Source of the DNA: Burkholderiales bacterium
Lineage (GTDB): Bacteria; Pseudomonadota; Gammaproteobacteria; Burkholderiales; Burkholderiaceae_C
NCBI GenBank assembly: GCA_016185015.1
Contig: JACPOI010000030.1
Coordinates: 1 to 38,741, forward strand
Reading direction: 5' to 3'
DNA: 38,741 nt
Below, piece by piece: positions 1 through 9,495 of this stretch (position 1 is the first letter of the stretch; each line of letters starts with the position of its first letter). The notes beneath the pieces are model-generated. The model saw nothing but the letters and a program-made list of their open reading frames with translations. It did not search any database and was not told the DNA's origin. The position numbers and the translations under genes are program-made.

Positions 1-71
1 AGGAAAACCTCCCGCCGGGTCTTCTTCCTCTTGCCTGCGTATTCGGCATCGGCGAAACTGATCTGGTCCAT
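1..71 (-). CDS. IS5-family transposase, N-terminal fragment (runs off window)
   Basis: The reading frame starts at the ATG complementary to 69-71 and encodes MDQISFADAEYAGKRKKTRR, then EVFL, before the window ends. An acidic start followed by a KRKKTRRE basic patch and F-L is typical of the N-terminal region of IS5-group DDE transposases. An AAAGGAG ribosome-binding site lies 8 bases upstream. No catalytic residue is inside the window, so activity cannot be assessed. The same 23 codons occur at 38671-38741. Confidence 0.8.
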   Translation of the reverse strand, partial: MDQISFADAEYAGKRKKTRREVF

Positions 72-137
72 CGGTATTACTCCTTTGCCACGATCAACGA
101 TTCAGCGGCTTGATCGGTGGACTTGTTCAGACCTTCC
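1..137 (-). mobile_element. End of an IS5-family insertion sequence (left copy, partial)
   Basis: These 137 bases are the exact reverse complement of 38605-38741. The element's outer end is GGAAGGTCTGAACAAG (complement of 122-137). It contains the ribosome-binding site and first 23 codons of a transposase, then runs off the window. The flanking four bases CTAG (138-141) fit the YTAR-type target reported for IS5-family elements. The family call rests on the transposase N-terminus and the target. The copy continues beyond the window, so its length and state cannot be judged. Confidence 0.9.
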
Positions 138-395
138 CTAGCGGCATTCCAGCACCGCAGAGTAGCCAGGTCCGTGGTGTACGCCCACGAGCAGGAGGCG
201 CCGGCCGAGCTTTCACCGGACGAGCTACGGGAGTTCAAGCGCAACAAGCAGGCCTGGCGCTTCTTCGAGAACAGTCCGCCGGGCCACAAGAAGGTTGTGC
301 TCCACTGGATTTGCGGAGCGAAGAAGCCCGAGACGCGTTACCGGAGGTTCACCAAGCTGTTGGAGTCCTGTGCCGCTGGCCAGCGGCTGCGGTGA
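138..395 (+). pseudogene. YdeI/OmpD-associated family protein, 5'-truncated by IS insertion
   Basis: An open frame enters from the IS end and continues to TGA at 393-395. About 85 residues belong to the original gene. They include ELSPDELREFKRNKQAW, then a PPGHKKVVLHW stretch and an AKKPETR motif. This pattern matches the C-terminal part of the YdeI/OmdA (bacteriocin-protection, OmpD-associated) family. The upstream two-thirds is missing because the IS starts at 137, so the apparent ATG at 117 is inside the IS and is not a native start. The remnant converges with ureG, 12 bp away. It is probably non-functional. Confidence 0.7.
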
Positions 396-407
396 GCCCG
401 CGTTGCT

Positions 408-1070
408 TCAGGCCTTCAGCAAGCCGCGCGTCTCGATGAACTTCACCACCTCGTCCACGCCCGCCAGGGTCTTGAGGTTGGTCATCACGAAGGGTTTGAG
501 GCCTTGCGCGTTGGTGCGCATGCGCTCGGTGTCGGCCTTCATCACGTCCAGGTTGGCTCCCACATAAGGCGCCAGGTCGGTCTTGTTGATCACGAAGAGG
601 TCACTCTTGGTGATGCCGGGGCCGCCTTTGCGCGGGATCTTTTCGCCGGCGGCCACGTCGATCACGTAGATCGTCAGGTCGCTGAGCTCGGGGCTGAACG
701 TGGCGGCCAGGTTGTCGCCGCCGGATTCGACAAACACCACGTCGGCGTTGGGGAAGTCCACCAGCATGCGGTCGATGGCTTCCAGGTTGATCGAACAGTC
801 CTCGCGGATGGCCGTGTGCGGGCAACCGCCCGTTTCCACACCCATGATGCGTTCGGCCGGCAGCGCGCCGCTGACCGTCAAGATGCGCTGGTCTTCCTTG
901 GTGTAGATATCGTTGGTGATCGCCACCAGGTCGTATTTCTGGTGCATAGCCTTGCAGAGCATTTCGAGCAAGGTGGTCTTGCCCGAGCCGACCGGGCCGC
1001 CGATGCCCACGCGCAGGGGCGGCAGGGGTTTGCTGCGGTTCTTGATGTGGTGCAGGGAAGGTGCGTTCAT
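408..1070 (-). CDS. ureG: Urease accessory GTPase UreG
   Basis: UreG is the SIMIBI-class GTPase that, with UreE, UreF and UreD, delivers nickel to the urease active site in the cytoplasm. The 220-aa protein has the family's usual length. A P-loop GPVGSGKT lies at about residues 24-31, the invariant metal-binding Cys-Pro-His occurs in [20 protein letters not shown] sits in the switch region, and NKTDLAP provides the guanine-specificity motif. It is the last gene of the minus-strand urease run, 5 bp after ureF. No hairpin terminator is visible in the 12 bp before the convergent YdeI remnant. Confidence 0.97.
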   Translation of the reverse strand: MNAPSLHHIKNRSKPLPPLRVGIGGPVGSGKTTLLEMLCKAMHQKYDLVAITNDIYTKEDQRILTVSGALPAERIMGVETGGCPHTAIREDCSINLEAIDRMLVDFPNADVVFVESGGDNLAATFSPELSDLTIYVIDVAAGEKIPRKGGPGITKSDLFVINKTDLAPYVGANLDVMKADTERMRTNAQGLKPFVMTNLKTLAGVDEVVKFIETRGLLKA

Positions 1071-1075
1071 GGTGT

Positions 1076-1786
1076 TCAGGAGCGGAAGAGCCGCGAGTAT
1101 TGAGTTTCGTGCCGGCTGGAGAGGATGGCCAGCATGGGACTGAAGGCCTGGCGGTCTTCGTCGTGCAGGGCCAGGGCGTGCTCGACGGCGAGGGGGATCT
1201 CAGTGGACAGGCGTGCCAGGATGCGCTGACCAGACGTCTGGCCCAGGGGCACGGCCTTGAGCGCGGCCTGCATCATGTTTTCGGCCCAGCCGAAGGCGTA
1301 GCTCAGCAGCACGTCGCGTTCGCCGGCGCCGCTGCCGGCGGCCGTCAGCGCGAACAATACGGGGTAACTCGGCTCCAGCGCGGCGGCAAAGTCCAGGGTG
1401 GCGGGGCTGGCCAGGGGCAGGTTGCGCAGCCACTCGCGCAGGGAACGACCCATCTGCTCGGTCTGCAATCTCAATTCGGCGGTTTCGCGCGTCTGCAGCA
1501 GCCAGGCGTTGAGGGCGCGTACGCGCGCGTGGTCGCCAGCACGCCAGGCGATCAGGGCCTGGGCGATCACGGGCAGGTCGGCGCGCGCCAGCGTCAGGTG
1601 CAGTTGCTGAACCAGCCACTCGGCGGCTGTGGTTTCGTTGCTGACCAGGCCGGCATCGACCGCGGCTTCCATGCCTTCGGAGTAGGAGAAACCGCCCACG
1701 GGCAGGGCCGGCGAAGCCAGCCAGATCAGCTGCAGCAGGCTGGAGGGCGACAGCGGTTCAGTGAGCGTGTTTGTGCGCATGTCCAT
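1076..1786 (-). CDS. ureF: Urease accessory protein UreF
   Basis: UreF bridges UreG and UreD on apo-urease and acts as a fidelity factor in nickel insertion. The 236-aa protein carries the family hallmarks [18 protein letters not shown] near the N-terminus and a helix-rich body. The start at 1786 was chosen because a GGAG lies six bases upstream. An alternative ATG is at 1780. The frame stays open back to 1906, but that extension only reads the His-rich ureE coding sequence out of frame and is Met/Thr-rich nonsense. The gene overlaps the end of ureE by 29 bp, suggesting translational coupling. Confidence 0.95.
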   Translation of the reverse strand: MDMRTNTLTEPLSPSSLLQLIWLASPALPVGGFSYSEGMEAAVDAGLVSNETTAAEWLVQQLHLTLARADLPVIAQALIAWRAGDHARVRALNAWLLQTRETAELRLQTEQMGRSLREWLRNLPLASPATLDFAAALEPSYPVLFALTAAGSGAGERDVLLSYAFGWAENMMQAALKAVPLGQTSGQRILARLSTEIPLAVEHALALHDEDRQAFSPMLAILSSRHETQYSRLFRS

Positions 1787-2366
1787 GGGAGTCTCCATGG
1801 TCGTGGTCGCAATCGGGACCATGTTCATGGTCGTGCGGATGCTCGTGGGCATGTTCGTGCGCATGACCGTGATCGTGTGCATGCGCGTGGCGATGATCGT
1901 GACCATGTCCGCCCGCGCTGTAGGCGCCGCCCTCGGGTTCGAAGGCCTCCTGCGCCTCGACCACGGTCAGGTGCATGGCGCGCAGCATGTCGGCCAGCAC
2001 GTGGTCGGGTTCGATCTTCAGGTGGTCGGGCTTGAGTTCGATGGGCACGTGGCGGTTGCCCAGGTGGTAGGCCGCGCGTGTCAGGTCGAAAGGTGAACCA
2101 TGCTGGGCGCAGGCCGTGATGCGCAGTACCGCTTGCGGCGCGGCGATTACCCGGATCAGCGAGCCGTCTTCCGCCACCAGCACATCGCCGCCGCGCACCA
2201 GGGTGCCGCGCGGCAGGAAGACGCCGAGCTCACGGCCCAGGGAGTCGGTGGCGGCGAAACGGCTTTTCTGGCGCACATCCCAGTCGAGTTCGACGGTGGA
2301 CGCGCGGCGGACCAACGGGGCAGCCAGGCCCTGGCCTTGGGGGAGCAGTTTGGAAACGGTGATCAT
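1758..2366 (-). CDS. ureE: Urease accessory nickel chaperone UreE, His-rich C-terminus
   Basis: UreE is the nickel metallochaperone of urease maturation. The 202-aa protein has an N-terminal domain with the typical [10 protein letters not shown] segment. The metal-binding domain includes [20 protein letters not shown], the expected UreE region. From about residue 152 the tail is almost pure HxH repeats with a [17 protein letters not shown] end, about 50 residues rich in His. Such tails bind several Ni ions in enterobacterial UreE. The 3' end overlaps ureF by 29 bp, and ureC stops 7 bp upstream of this start. Confidence 0.96.
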   Translation of the reverse strand: MITVSKLLPQGQGLAAPLVRRASTVELDWDVRQKSRFAATDSLGRELGVFLPRGTLVRGGDVLVAEDGSLIRVIAAPQAVLRITACAQHGSPFDLTRAAYHLGNRHVPIELKPDHLKIEPDHVLADMLRAMHLTVVEAQEAFEPEGGAYSAGGHGHDHRHAHAHDHGHAHEHAHEHPHDHEHGPDCDHDHGDSHGHAHKHAH

Positions 2367-2373
2367 GCCGAAA

Positions 2374-4092
<1,719 letters not shown>

Positions 4093-4130
4093 AACTGGAC
4101 TCCCGCCGGGCCGCCCCAAGGGAGGCTGCG

Positions 4131-4145
4131 GCCCCCTCGGGGGGC
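4131..4145 (-). other. GC-rich hairpin in the ureB-ureC gap
   Basis: GCCCCC (4131-4136), a short TC loop and GGGGGGC (4139-4145) form a tight stem within the 85-bp ureB-ureC gap (4093-4177). The surrounding gap is G/C-tract-rich and resembles small dispersed intergenic repeats of Comamonadaceae; that likeness is from memory and not tested. It may stabilise or attenuate the message between ureB and ureC. No U-tract follows it on the minus strand, so a full terminator is unlikely. Confidence 0.45.
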
Positions 4146-4177
4146 AGTGAATACACGAAGTGATGAACGTGGGGGCT

Positions 4178-4495
4178 TCATAGCTTCCCCTGCACCAGGG
4201 CGCGGAAGCCGTAGACCTTGCGCTCGCCCGCGTAGTCCACCAGCTCCACCGTGCGCTGCTGGCCGGGCTCGAAGCGCACCGCCGTGCCGCTGGCGATGTT
4301 CAGGCGCATGCCGTGCGCGGCCTTGCGGTCGAAGTCCAGCGCACCGTTGGTCTCGGCAAAGTGGTAGTGCGAGCCGACCTGGATGGGCCGGTCGGCGGTG
4401 TTTTTCACCACCAGGGTCAGCGTGCGCCGGTCCGGGTTGAGCGTATGTGCGCCGTCGTCGATCAGCAGTTCGCCGGGGATCAGGGCGGGGGCCAT
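4178..4495 (-). CDS. ureB: Urease beta subunit UreB
   Basis: This is the non-catalytic beta subunit of the (alpha-beta-gamma)3 urease complex. The 105-aa protein begins [15 protein letters not shown] and holds the family core [18 protein letters not shown] and the ending [19 protein letters not shown], which match UreB along its whole length. It lies between the 54-aa membrane-protein gene and ureC, as a separate subunit gene in the three-subunit bacterial format. The gap to the upstream small gene is 10 bp. Confidence 0.97.
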   Translation of the reverse strand: MAPALIPGELLIDDGAHTLNPDRRTLTLVVKNTADRPIQVGSHYHFAETNGALDFDRKAAHGMRLNIASGTAVRFEPGQQRTVELVDYAGERKVYGFRALVQGKL

Positions 4496-4505
4496 GGGGG
4501 TTGCC

Positions 4506-4670
4506 TTATTTGCGCAGGTGCCAGATCACCATCACGGCCAGCGCGCCGAAGACGACAAAGCCCCAGAGGTCGGTGGCGTGCCAGTGCGCGCTGGTGGCGC
4601 CGTGGCCGTCGTGGGCCAGTGCGGCGCCGCTGATGAAAACAGAGGTGAGGGCGGTGCAGAGCGTGCGCAT
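4506..4670 (-). CDS. Small His-containing membrane protein in the urease operon
   Basis: A 54-aa open frame fills the gap between ureA and ureB, with AAGGA upstream of the ATG at 4670 and a TAA at 4506-4508. It has a hydrophobic N-terminus ([16 protein letters not shown]) that could be a signal peptide. A short His-rich loop [16 protein letters not shown] follows, then a transmembrane segment [18 protein letters not shown] and a Lys end. The His pattern after a signal-like segment suggests periplasmic metal contact, perhaps nickel, but this is inference. I recognise no named family. Position, RBS and codon use make it a real gene. Confidence 0.75.
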   Translation of the reverse strand: MRTLCTALTSVFISGAALAHDGHGATSAHWHATDLWGFVVFGALAVMVIWHLRK

Positions 4671-4679
4671 GGGGTTTCC

Positions 4680-4982
4680 TTAAGCAATGGGTTGGTGCAC
4701 GGTGACGAGCTTGGTGCCGTCGGGGAAGGTGGCTTCGACCTGGATGTCGGGGATCATCTCGGCGATGCCTTCCATCACGTCGCCGCGCTTGAGCAGGGTG
4801 CGGCCCTCGCTCATGAGCTGGGCCACGCTCTTGCCGTCGCGCGCGCCTTCCATCACCGCGGCACTGATGTAGGCCACGGCTTCAGGGTAGTTGAGCTTGA
4901 GCCCGCGCGCCATACGCCGTTCGGCTAACAGCGCGGCGGTGAAGATCAGCAGCTTGTCTTTTTCGCGGGGAGTCAGTTCCAT
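4680..4982 (-). CDS. ureA: Urease gamma subunit UreA
   Basis: UreA is the gamma subunit of urease. The 100-aa length is exactly the family norm. The N-terminus [20 protein letters not shown], the central [23 protein letters not shown] and the C-terminal [19 protein letters not shown] part are diagnostic. The frame stays open upstream to 5138, but the family start is the ATG at 4982. It is the first urease structural gene and has its own sigma-54 promoter motif about 105 bp upstream, so it is probably the start of a nitrogen-regulated transcription unit. Confidence 0.97.
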   Translation of the reverse strand: MELTPREKDKLLIFTAALLAERRMARGLKLNYPEAVAYISAAVMEGARDGKSVAQLMSEGRTLLKRGDVMEGIAEMIPDIQVEATFPDGTKLVTVHQPIA

Positions 4983-5086
4983 ATCGCTTCGCTCAAATGT
5001 CAGATCTCGCGGCCGCAAAGGCGGGCCGAATGCGGAGAGTGAGTTCCAGGGTGGTGCTGTCTTGTGTCTTGAATTGCTTATGACCA

Positions 5087-5102
5087 TGCAATAGCCGTGC
5101 CG
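5087..5102 (-). promoter_or_regulatory. Sigma-54 (RpoN) -24/-12 promoter motif before ureA
   Basis: On the minus strand the sequence is cGGCACGgctaTTGCA. The -24 GG and -12 GC are separated by exactly ten bases, as in the consensus TGGCACG-N4-TTGCA; only the first T is replaced by C. The predicted transcription start is near 5076, giving a leader of about 95 nt to ureA. The site lies in the 228-bp gap between ureA and the VWA gene. It supports RpoN-dependent, nitrogen-controlled urease expression. Confidence 0.75.
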
Positions 5103-5162
5103 CGTCGGTCGTCCGGCCGGCCGCCCTGGATCGTGCATCCGGCCCCAGCCATCGCCTGTTCA

Positions 5163-5190
5163 TGGTGCAAAACAGGTCGAAATAGCACCA
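5163..5190. promoter_or_regulatory. Inverted TGGTGC/GCACCA half-sites, candidate NtrC enhancer
   Basis: TGGTGC (5163-5168) and GCACCA (5185-5190) are perfect inverse complements 16 bp apart. They lie about 90-115 bp upstream of the predicted sigma-54 start. GCACCA/TGGTGC are the usual NtrC half-sites, and the distance fits an enhancer. The arrangement (TGGTGC first) and the spacing differ from the classical compact NtrC palindrome, so the call is tentative. Confidence 0.4.
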
Positions 5191-5210
5191 GTCATGGGCT
5201 ATCTTGGGTT

Positions 5211-6812
5211 CTAGATGCATGAAAAGCGTGCGTGCAAGGCGGACAGCTGGCGTGGCAGTTGGTCGGGCGTTTCGGCGATCCGGTAGTTCCCGGCACCAAA
5301 AATCCGGCGCGCATAAGCGGCTGCGCCGGCGTCCACGGCCAGGCCGCAGACCGGCAGGCCCAGGCGGGCCGCGTCCTGTACGGCGGCCCGCGCATCCTCG
5401 ACCAGGTAGCGCGCGTCGTGCACGTCCACATCGGCCGGCGCGCCATCGGTCAGCACCAGCAGGGCACGCCGTTCGGCCGGCTCGGCGGCCAGCAGCGCGC
5501 AGGCGTGACGCAAGGCCGTGCCCAGGCGGGTGGACCAGGCGGCCTGTTGTGCCTGCAGCCGGGCTGCGGCCTGCGCGTCCAGCGGTTCGCCGAAGTCGAG
5601 CAGGCGGTGGTAACGCACCTGCGCGCGCGTGTCCGAGCAGAAGCCGTGCAGGGCAATGCGTTCGCCGGCGCCCTGCGCCGAGCGCGCCAGCAGCAGGGCG
5701 GCTTCCTGTTCCACTTCCAGCAGGCTGCGCACCTGCCCGGCGGCGCGTTCACCGGTGGACTGCGAAAGATCCAGCAAGACCAGCAGGCTCAGTGGCCGCG
5801 CCTGCGGGCCCGGGCGCTGGAAGATGCGGCCCGTGGGGGCGCGCTGCAGGCGGCGTTCCACCGCGGCCTCGATGGCGGCGTCCAGGTCCAGCGTGTCGCC
5901 TTCCCACTGGCGGCGCAGGCGACGGCCGTGCTGGGGGCGGACCCGTTGCAGCGGGAGCAGCGGCCGGTGTGCCGGCGGCGGTGCCGTCTGCACTGCGGCC
6001 CCGGGGCGCAGCTCGTACAGCTGGCACCAGTCGGGGCGCAGCACGCCGCTGCGGTAATCCCACTCGGGGTAGGCCAGCGCGGGCATCGTGGTCTCGGTGG
6101 CTGGCACCGTGCTGCCGGCCGGCGGTGCCTGCAGCGTGATGGGCGAGGGCAGGGGCTGGGCCTCGGTTTCGCGCGTGGCGCCGTGCTGCCAGAGGTAGCT
6201 GTTGTCGTCACGGTAGGGCGCGGGCACGGCGTACAGGCGCGGGTCGAAGCGCACACGCATCTGGCCCAGGTCGTTGGCCAGCACCGAGGCCAGGCGGCGA
6301 AAGGCCGTGTCGTCTTCCAGCCCGTTTTCGCGGCGCGCAGCGGCAAAGAGCGTGCGCGCCTTGTCCACCCAGTGGTTGCCGTCGGCGTAGTGCTCGTCGT
6401 GCAGCGCAAGCGCCAGGCGCGAGAACAGGGCTTGCACGCTCAGGCCCTCGGGTTCCAGCACCTGGCGCAGCGGCGCGTCGAACCAGGTCCGCACGCCGGG
6501 CAGGACATGTGCCAACAGCAGCTCCACGCGTGCGTCCTCCACCGCGCCGACCACGGCCAGGCCCAGGGGCTTGAGCGTGGCCGAGGGCTGGGCCGGGCGC
6601 GAGTACAGCAGGTGGGCTGCGGCATGGGCCACGGCGGCGCGTTGCATGGCTATGTCCAGCGCCGGCAGCAGCAGGTGCGTGGCGTCCACGATGGGACGCG
6701 CGGCGGCAGCATCGGGCGCCGCGGGTGCTTGCATCGCCACCTGCAGGCCACGGCCAGCCAGCGCCTGCAGCAGCAGCGCCGGCGCAGCCAGGAGCTCAGG
6801 GGAAACTGGCAT
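5211..6812 (-). CDS. CbbO/NorD-like VWA-domain protein
   Basis: A 533-aa protein of the CbbO/NorD type, partner of MoxR-class AAA+ ATPases that remodel or activate an enzyme (known targets include Rubisco and nitric oxide reductase). The C-terminal third is a von Willebrand A domain with the MIDAS motif DLSQS at residues 348-352 and the later LVLTDGAP segment. The N-terminal part is alpha-helical and Ala/Leu-rich. The start overlaps the CbbQ/NorQ-like ATPase by 17 bp, so the pair is almost certainly co-translated. Its target here is unknown; amidase and urease are the adjacent candidates. No cbb or nor genes are in the window. Confidence 0.85.
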   Translation of the reverse strand: MPVSPELLAAPALLLQALAGRGLQVAMQAPAAPDAAAARPIVDATHLLLPALDIAMQRAAVAHAAAHLLYSRPAQPSATLKPLGLAVVGAVEDARVELLLAHVLPGVRTWFDAPLRQVLEPEGLSVQALFSRLALALHDEHYADGNHWVDKARTLFAAARRENGLEDDTAFRRLASVLANDLGQMRVRFDPRLYAVPAPYRDDNSYLWQHGATRETEAQPLPSPITLQAPPAGSTVPATETTMPALAYPEWDYRSGVLRPDWCQLYELRPGAAVQTAPPPAHRPLLPLQRVRPQHGRRLRRQWEGDTLDLDAAIEAAVERRLQRAPTGRIFQRPGPQARPLSLLVLLDLSQSTGERAAGQVRSLLEVEQEAALLLARSAQGAGERIALHGFCSDTRAQVRYHRLLDFGEPLDAQAAARLQAQQAAWSTRLGTALRHACALLAAEPAERRALLVLTDGAPADVDVHDARYLVEDARAAVQDAARLGLPVCGLAVDAGAAAYARRIFGAGNYRIAETPDQLPRQLSALHARFSCI

Positions 6813-7620
6813 CGACCAGGTCGCGCAAGGCCGCGGCCATGTCGGGGTCGTCGGTCAGGGCGCGGGTCATGGTCATGTCGCAGCTGTCGCGCGGGTCCAC
6901 GCCGTCGCGGATCAGCGTGCCGGCGTAGATCAGCATGCGGGTGGAGGCGCCCTCGTCCAGGCCGCGTTCGCGCAGCGCGCGCGAGCGCCGGGCAATGCCC
7001 ACCAGGCGCGCGGCCAGCTCCGGCGCGATACCGGCCTCGTGCGCGACGATCTCGGTCTCCACCGCCTCGGGCGGGTAGTCGAACTCCAGTGCCGCGAAGC
7101 GCTGACGTGTGGACGGTTTCATGTCCTTGGCACGGCTCTGGTAACCGGGGTTGTAGGACACCACGAGCTGGAAGTCCGGGTGGGCGTGCACGAGCTCGCC
7201 CTTGCGGTCCAGCGGCAGCATGCGCCGCGCATCCGTCAACGGGTGGATCACCACCGTGGTGTCCTGGCGCGCCTCCACCACCTCGTCCAGGTAGCAGATG
7301 CCGCCATGGCGCACGGCCAGCGTCAACGGGCCGTCGTGCCAGGTGGTGCCGCGTTCGTCCAGCAGCCAGCGACCCACCAGATCGGAGGCGCTCATGTCCT
7401 CGTTGCAGGCCAGCGTGACCAGCGGGCGCCCGAGCTTCCAGGCCATGTACTCGACGAAGCGCGTCTTGCCGCAGCCCGTCGGCCCCTTGAGCATGAGGGG
7501 CAGGCGGTGCGCGTAGGCGTGCTCGTAGAGCGCCACCTCGCGCGCCGCCGGCCGGTAATACGGCGGTGTGCGCACGCGGTAGTCGGCCAGCGGATCGGTG
7601 GCGTCCAGGTCGCGCTGCAC
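6796..7620 (-). CDS. CbbQ/NorQ-like MoxR-family AAA+ ATPase
   Basis: An AAA+ ATPase of the CbbQ/NorQ/GpvN group, which forms rings that act with a VWA partner. Walker A GPTGCGKT lies at residues 46-53, Walker B is in GICYLDEVVEA, and VVSYNPGYQ provides the sensor-1 region. With the GTG at 7620 the protein is 274 aa and begins 11 bp after the amidase stop. A GTG at 7677 would add 19 residues overlapping amiE. I prefer 7620 because family members begin shortly before the YY-R motif. P. aeruginosa has an AAA protein, AmiB, encoded after amiE, so this may be the counterpart. Confidence 0.85.
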   Translation of the reverse strand: MQRDLDATDPLADYRVRTPPYYRPAAREVALYEHAYAHRLPLMLKGPTGCGKTRFVEYMAWKLGRPLVTLACNEDMSASDLVGRWLLDERGTTWHDGPLTLAVRHGGICYLDEVVEARQDTTVVIHPLTDARRMLPLDRKGELVHAHPDFQLVVSYNPGYQSRAKDMKPSTRQRFAALEFDYPPEAVETEIVAHEAGIAPELAARLVGIARRSRALRERGLDEGASTRMLIYAGTLIRDGVDPRDSCDMTMTRALTDDPDMAAALRDLVDASFP

Positions 7621-7631
7621 GGTGGCCGGCC

Positions 7632-8669
7632 TCAGCGGTGCGTGGCCGGCGTGTTGGGGATGCCCTCGATCGGGCACTCCGGCGTGCCCACGGTGGAACG
7701 CGTGAAGGCTTCCACCTTCTTGCGCGTGCCCTCGGGGTCACGGATCCACTCGCCGTAGAACTCGTAGGGGCAGGCTGCCACACCGGTATCGCCTTCGCCC
7801 GAGTTGATCTTGCCGGTGTAGCCGCGGTGCACCAGCTTGAAGAGGTGGTTCTCGCTCTGCCCGTTCTTGCGGAAGTCGCGGATCAGGCTCTTGGACAGCG
7901 CCGCGTACTGCACGCCGTACTCCTCTTCGCCGCATTCGCCCAGCGTGCGGCCGTCGAAACCGACGATGGCCGAATGGCCGAAGTAGCTGTAGACACCGTC
8001 CCAGCCCGCCGCGTTGGCCACGGCCACATAGGTGTTGTTGGCCCAGGCCATGGCCTTGGCCATGAGCACCTGCTGGTCCTTGGCCGGGTACATATACCCC
8101 TGGCAGCGCACGATGAGCTCGGCGCCCTTCATCGCGCAGTCACGCCAGATCTCGGGGTAGTTGCCGTCGTCGCAGATGATGAGGCTGACCTTCAGGCCTT
8201 TCGGACCATCGGAGACATAGGTGCAGTTGCCCGGGTACCAGCCTTCGATCGGCACCCAGGGCATGATCTTGCGGTACTTCTGCACGATCTCGCCCTGGTC
8301 GTTCATGAGGATCAGCGTGTTGTAAGGCGCCTTGTTGGGGTGCTCCTCGTGGCGCTCGCCGGTCAGCGAGAACACGCCCCAGACCTTGGCCTTGCGGCAG
8401 GCCTCGGAGAAGATGGCCGTCTCTTCACCGGGCACGGCAGCGGCGGTCTCGTACATCTCCTTGGCGTCGTACATGATGCCGTGGGTGCTGTACTCGGGAA
8501 AGATCACCAGGTCCATGCCGGGCAGGCCCTGCTTCATGCCCACCAGCATGTCGGCGATCTTGCGAGCGTTGGCCAGCACTTCGGCTTTGGTGTGGAGGCG
8601 GGGCATCTTGTAGTTGACGACGGCTACGCCGACGGTGTCGTTGCTACTTGATATATCTCCGTGGATCAT
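7632..8669 (-). CDS. amiE: Aliphatic amidase AmiE (acylamide amidohydrolase)
   Basis: This cytoplasmic nitrilase-superfamily enzyme hydrolyses short aliphatic amides such as acetamide and propionamide to acid and ammonia. The 345-aa protein resembles Pseudomonas AmiE along its whole length, opening [20 protein letters not shown]. The catalytic triad is in place: Glu59 in FPEY, Lys134 in KYRK, Cys166 in [10 protein letters not shown]. An AGGAG precedes the ATG at 8669. It heads a group with the AAA+/VWA pair. The AmiC/AmiR amide sensor-antiterminator pair known from Pseudomonas is absent from the window, so control must differ. Confidence 0.96.
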   Translation of the reverse strand: MIHGDISSSNDTVGVAVVNYKMPRLHTKAEVLANARKIADMLVGMKQGLPGMDLVIFPEYSTHGIMYDAKEMYETAAAVPGEETAIFSEACRKAKVWGVFSLTGERHEEHPNKAPYNTLILMNDQGEIVQKYRKIMPWVPIEGWYPGNCTYVSDGPKGLKVSLIICDDGNYPEIWRDCAMKGAELIVRCQGYMYPAKDQQVLMAKAMAWANNTYVAVANAAGWDGVYSYFGHSAIVGFDGRTLGECGEEEYGVQYAALSKSLIRDFRKNGQSENHLFKLVHRGYTGKINSGEGDTGVAACPYEFYGEWIRDPEGTRKKVEAFTRSTVGTPECPIEGIPNTPATHR

Positions 8670-8735
8670 TTCTTTACTCCTGTTAGGTCTTGGATTCGTT
8701 GACTTTTTTTAGGTGAGGTGTATGAGGTTGTTGCT

Positions 8736-9096
8736 TTTCCACCCCCTATCCCCCCCCGCCCCTTCCCACCCTCGCCAGGGCGGGAAGGGGGAGCCGATTT
8801 GGTGGTTGGCGGGTGGATGCGCTTCTACGAGAGTGGCGCCACCACCGCGTTTGGATGGCCTGCATTTCAGGCTGGCGGTCGTAGAGACCGCGAAGGGATG
8901 TGTGCTCGCCTGGCTGACAGCTGCGCGCCAGCGATCGAGCCCTTTACTACGACCGTAGCCCTCTACTCTCGGCGAGAAGAAGCAGGCCGCGACAGTGGCG
9001 CCGTAGAAGCGTAGCCGGCGTGACGAAACAAAATCGGGCTCCCCTTCCCGCCCTGGCGAGGGTGGGAAGGGGCGGGGGGGATAGGGGGTGGAAGAA
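8736..9096. repeat. 361-bp element with long terminal inverted repeats between amiE and fmdB
   Basis: The 462-bp gap 8670-9131 has no convincing gene. Its main content is this structure. The left arm (8736-8800) and right arm (9031-9096) are inverse complements over about 60 bp with only a few differences, one of them in the C-run length. Inside, GCTTCTACG...GTGGCGCC at about 8820-8842 is repeated inverted at about 8994-9012, so the whole unit could fold into a long imperfect hairpin. It carries no transposase. It may be a MITE-like or other dispersed repeat. The remaining 8670-8735 shows only the amiE leader, and I see no clear promoter there. Confidence 0.75.
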
Positions 9097-9131
9097 GAGA
9101 CGTACATAACAAGTACGGCAAAAAAAGAAAA

Positions 9132-9482
9132 TCAGTGACTGATCATCCAAGGCCTCTTCCCCGCAAACGACTTGCTCCCATCCGCCGCCGTCACGGTAGA
9201 ACCACGCTTGCCACTGGTAGAACAACAGCCACACCCCGCCGGATGCTTGAGCCGCCCATACGACCCATCCCGCGACGACCGCGGTGCATGAGAGGCACGT
9301 TCGTTGGTTTCATATGCCTTGCGCGTCTCGCCACTCAGACAGGCCAGGCGCGGTGCGGCCACGAAGACGCGGGTGCTCACGGTGCCGCAGTCCGGGCAGC
9401 TGCAGGGCTCATTGCGCTGCGCCAGGCTGCGCAGGGCTTCGAAGCCCCCGCAGTCCGGGCAGTCGTAGTCGTAGGTAGGCAT
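9132..9482 (-). CDS. fmdB: FmdB-family zinc-ribbon protein
   Basis: A 116-aa protein opening MPTYDYDCPDCGGFEALRSL, with a second CSCPDC motif, so two Cys pairs form the FmdB-type zinc ribbon (CxxC...CxxC). In Methylophilus methylotrophus, FmdB is encoded next to formamidase and was proposed to regulate it. The C-terminal half is low-complexity with a CGCC motif. It starts 13 bp after fmdA ends, with GGAG upstream, and is clearly co-transcribed with it. Its biochemical role is not established. Confidence 0.9.
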   Translation of the reverse strand: MPTYDYDCPDCGGFEALRSLAQRNEPCSCPDCGTVSTRVFVAAPRLACLSGETRKAYETNERASHAPRSSRDGSYGRLKHPAGCGCCSTSGKRGSTVTAADGSKSFAGKRPWMISH

Positions 9483-9495
9483 GCGGGGCTCCTGC

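Noticed and set aside
117-137. ATG at 117 as a native start of the YdeI-like gene
   Set aside because: The ATG lies inside the IS end; the native gene begins further upstream and has been lost.
1787-1906. 40-residue N-terminal extension of UreF
   Set aside because: It reads the His-repeat tail of ureE in another frame; UreF proteins start near the [20 protein letters not shown] region.
1760-1915. Apparent tandem repeat of CAT/CAC-like units
   Set aside because: It codes for the His-rich tail of UreE, so it is protein low complexity and not a DNA repeat element.
5232-7418. Long plus-strand open frame (728 codons) opposite the VWA and AAA+ genes
   Set aside because: It is antisense to two clear genes, has no recognisable motif and is an effect of high GC. 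The minus-strand proteins have full domain signatures.
8742-8757. GG-N10-GC on the minus strand upstream of amiE as a sigma-54 promoter
   Set aside because: It lies inside the arm of the inverted-repeat element and lacks both the CAC and TT bases of the consensus.
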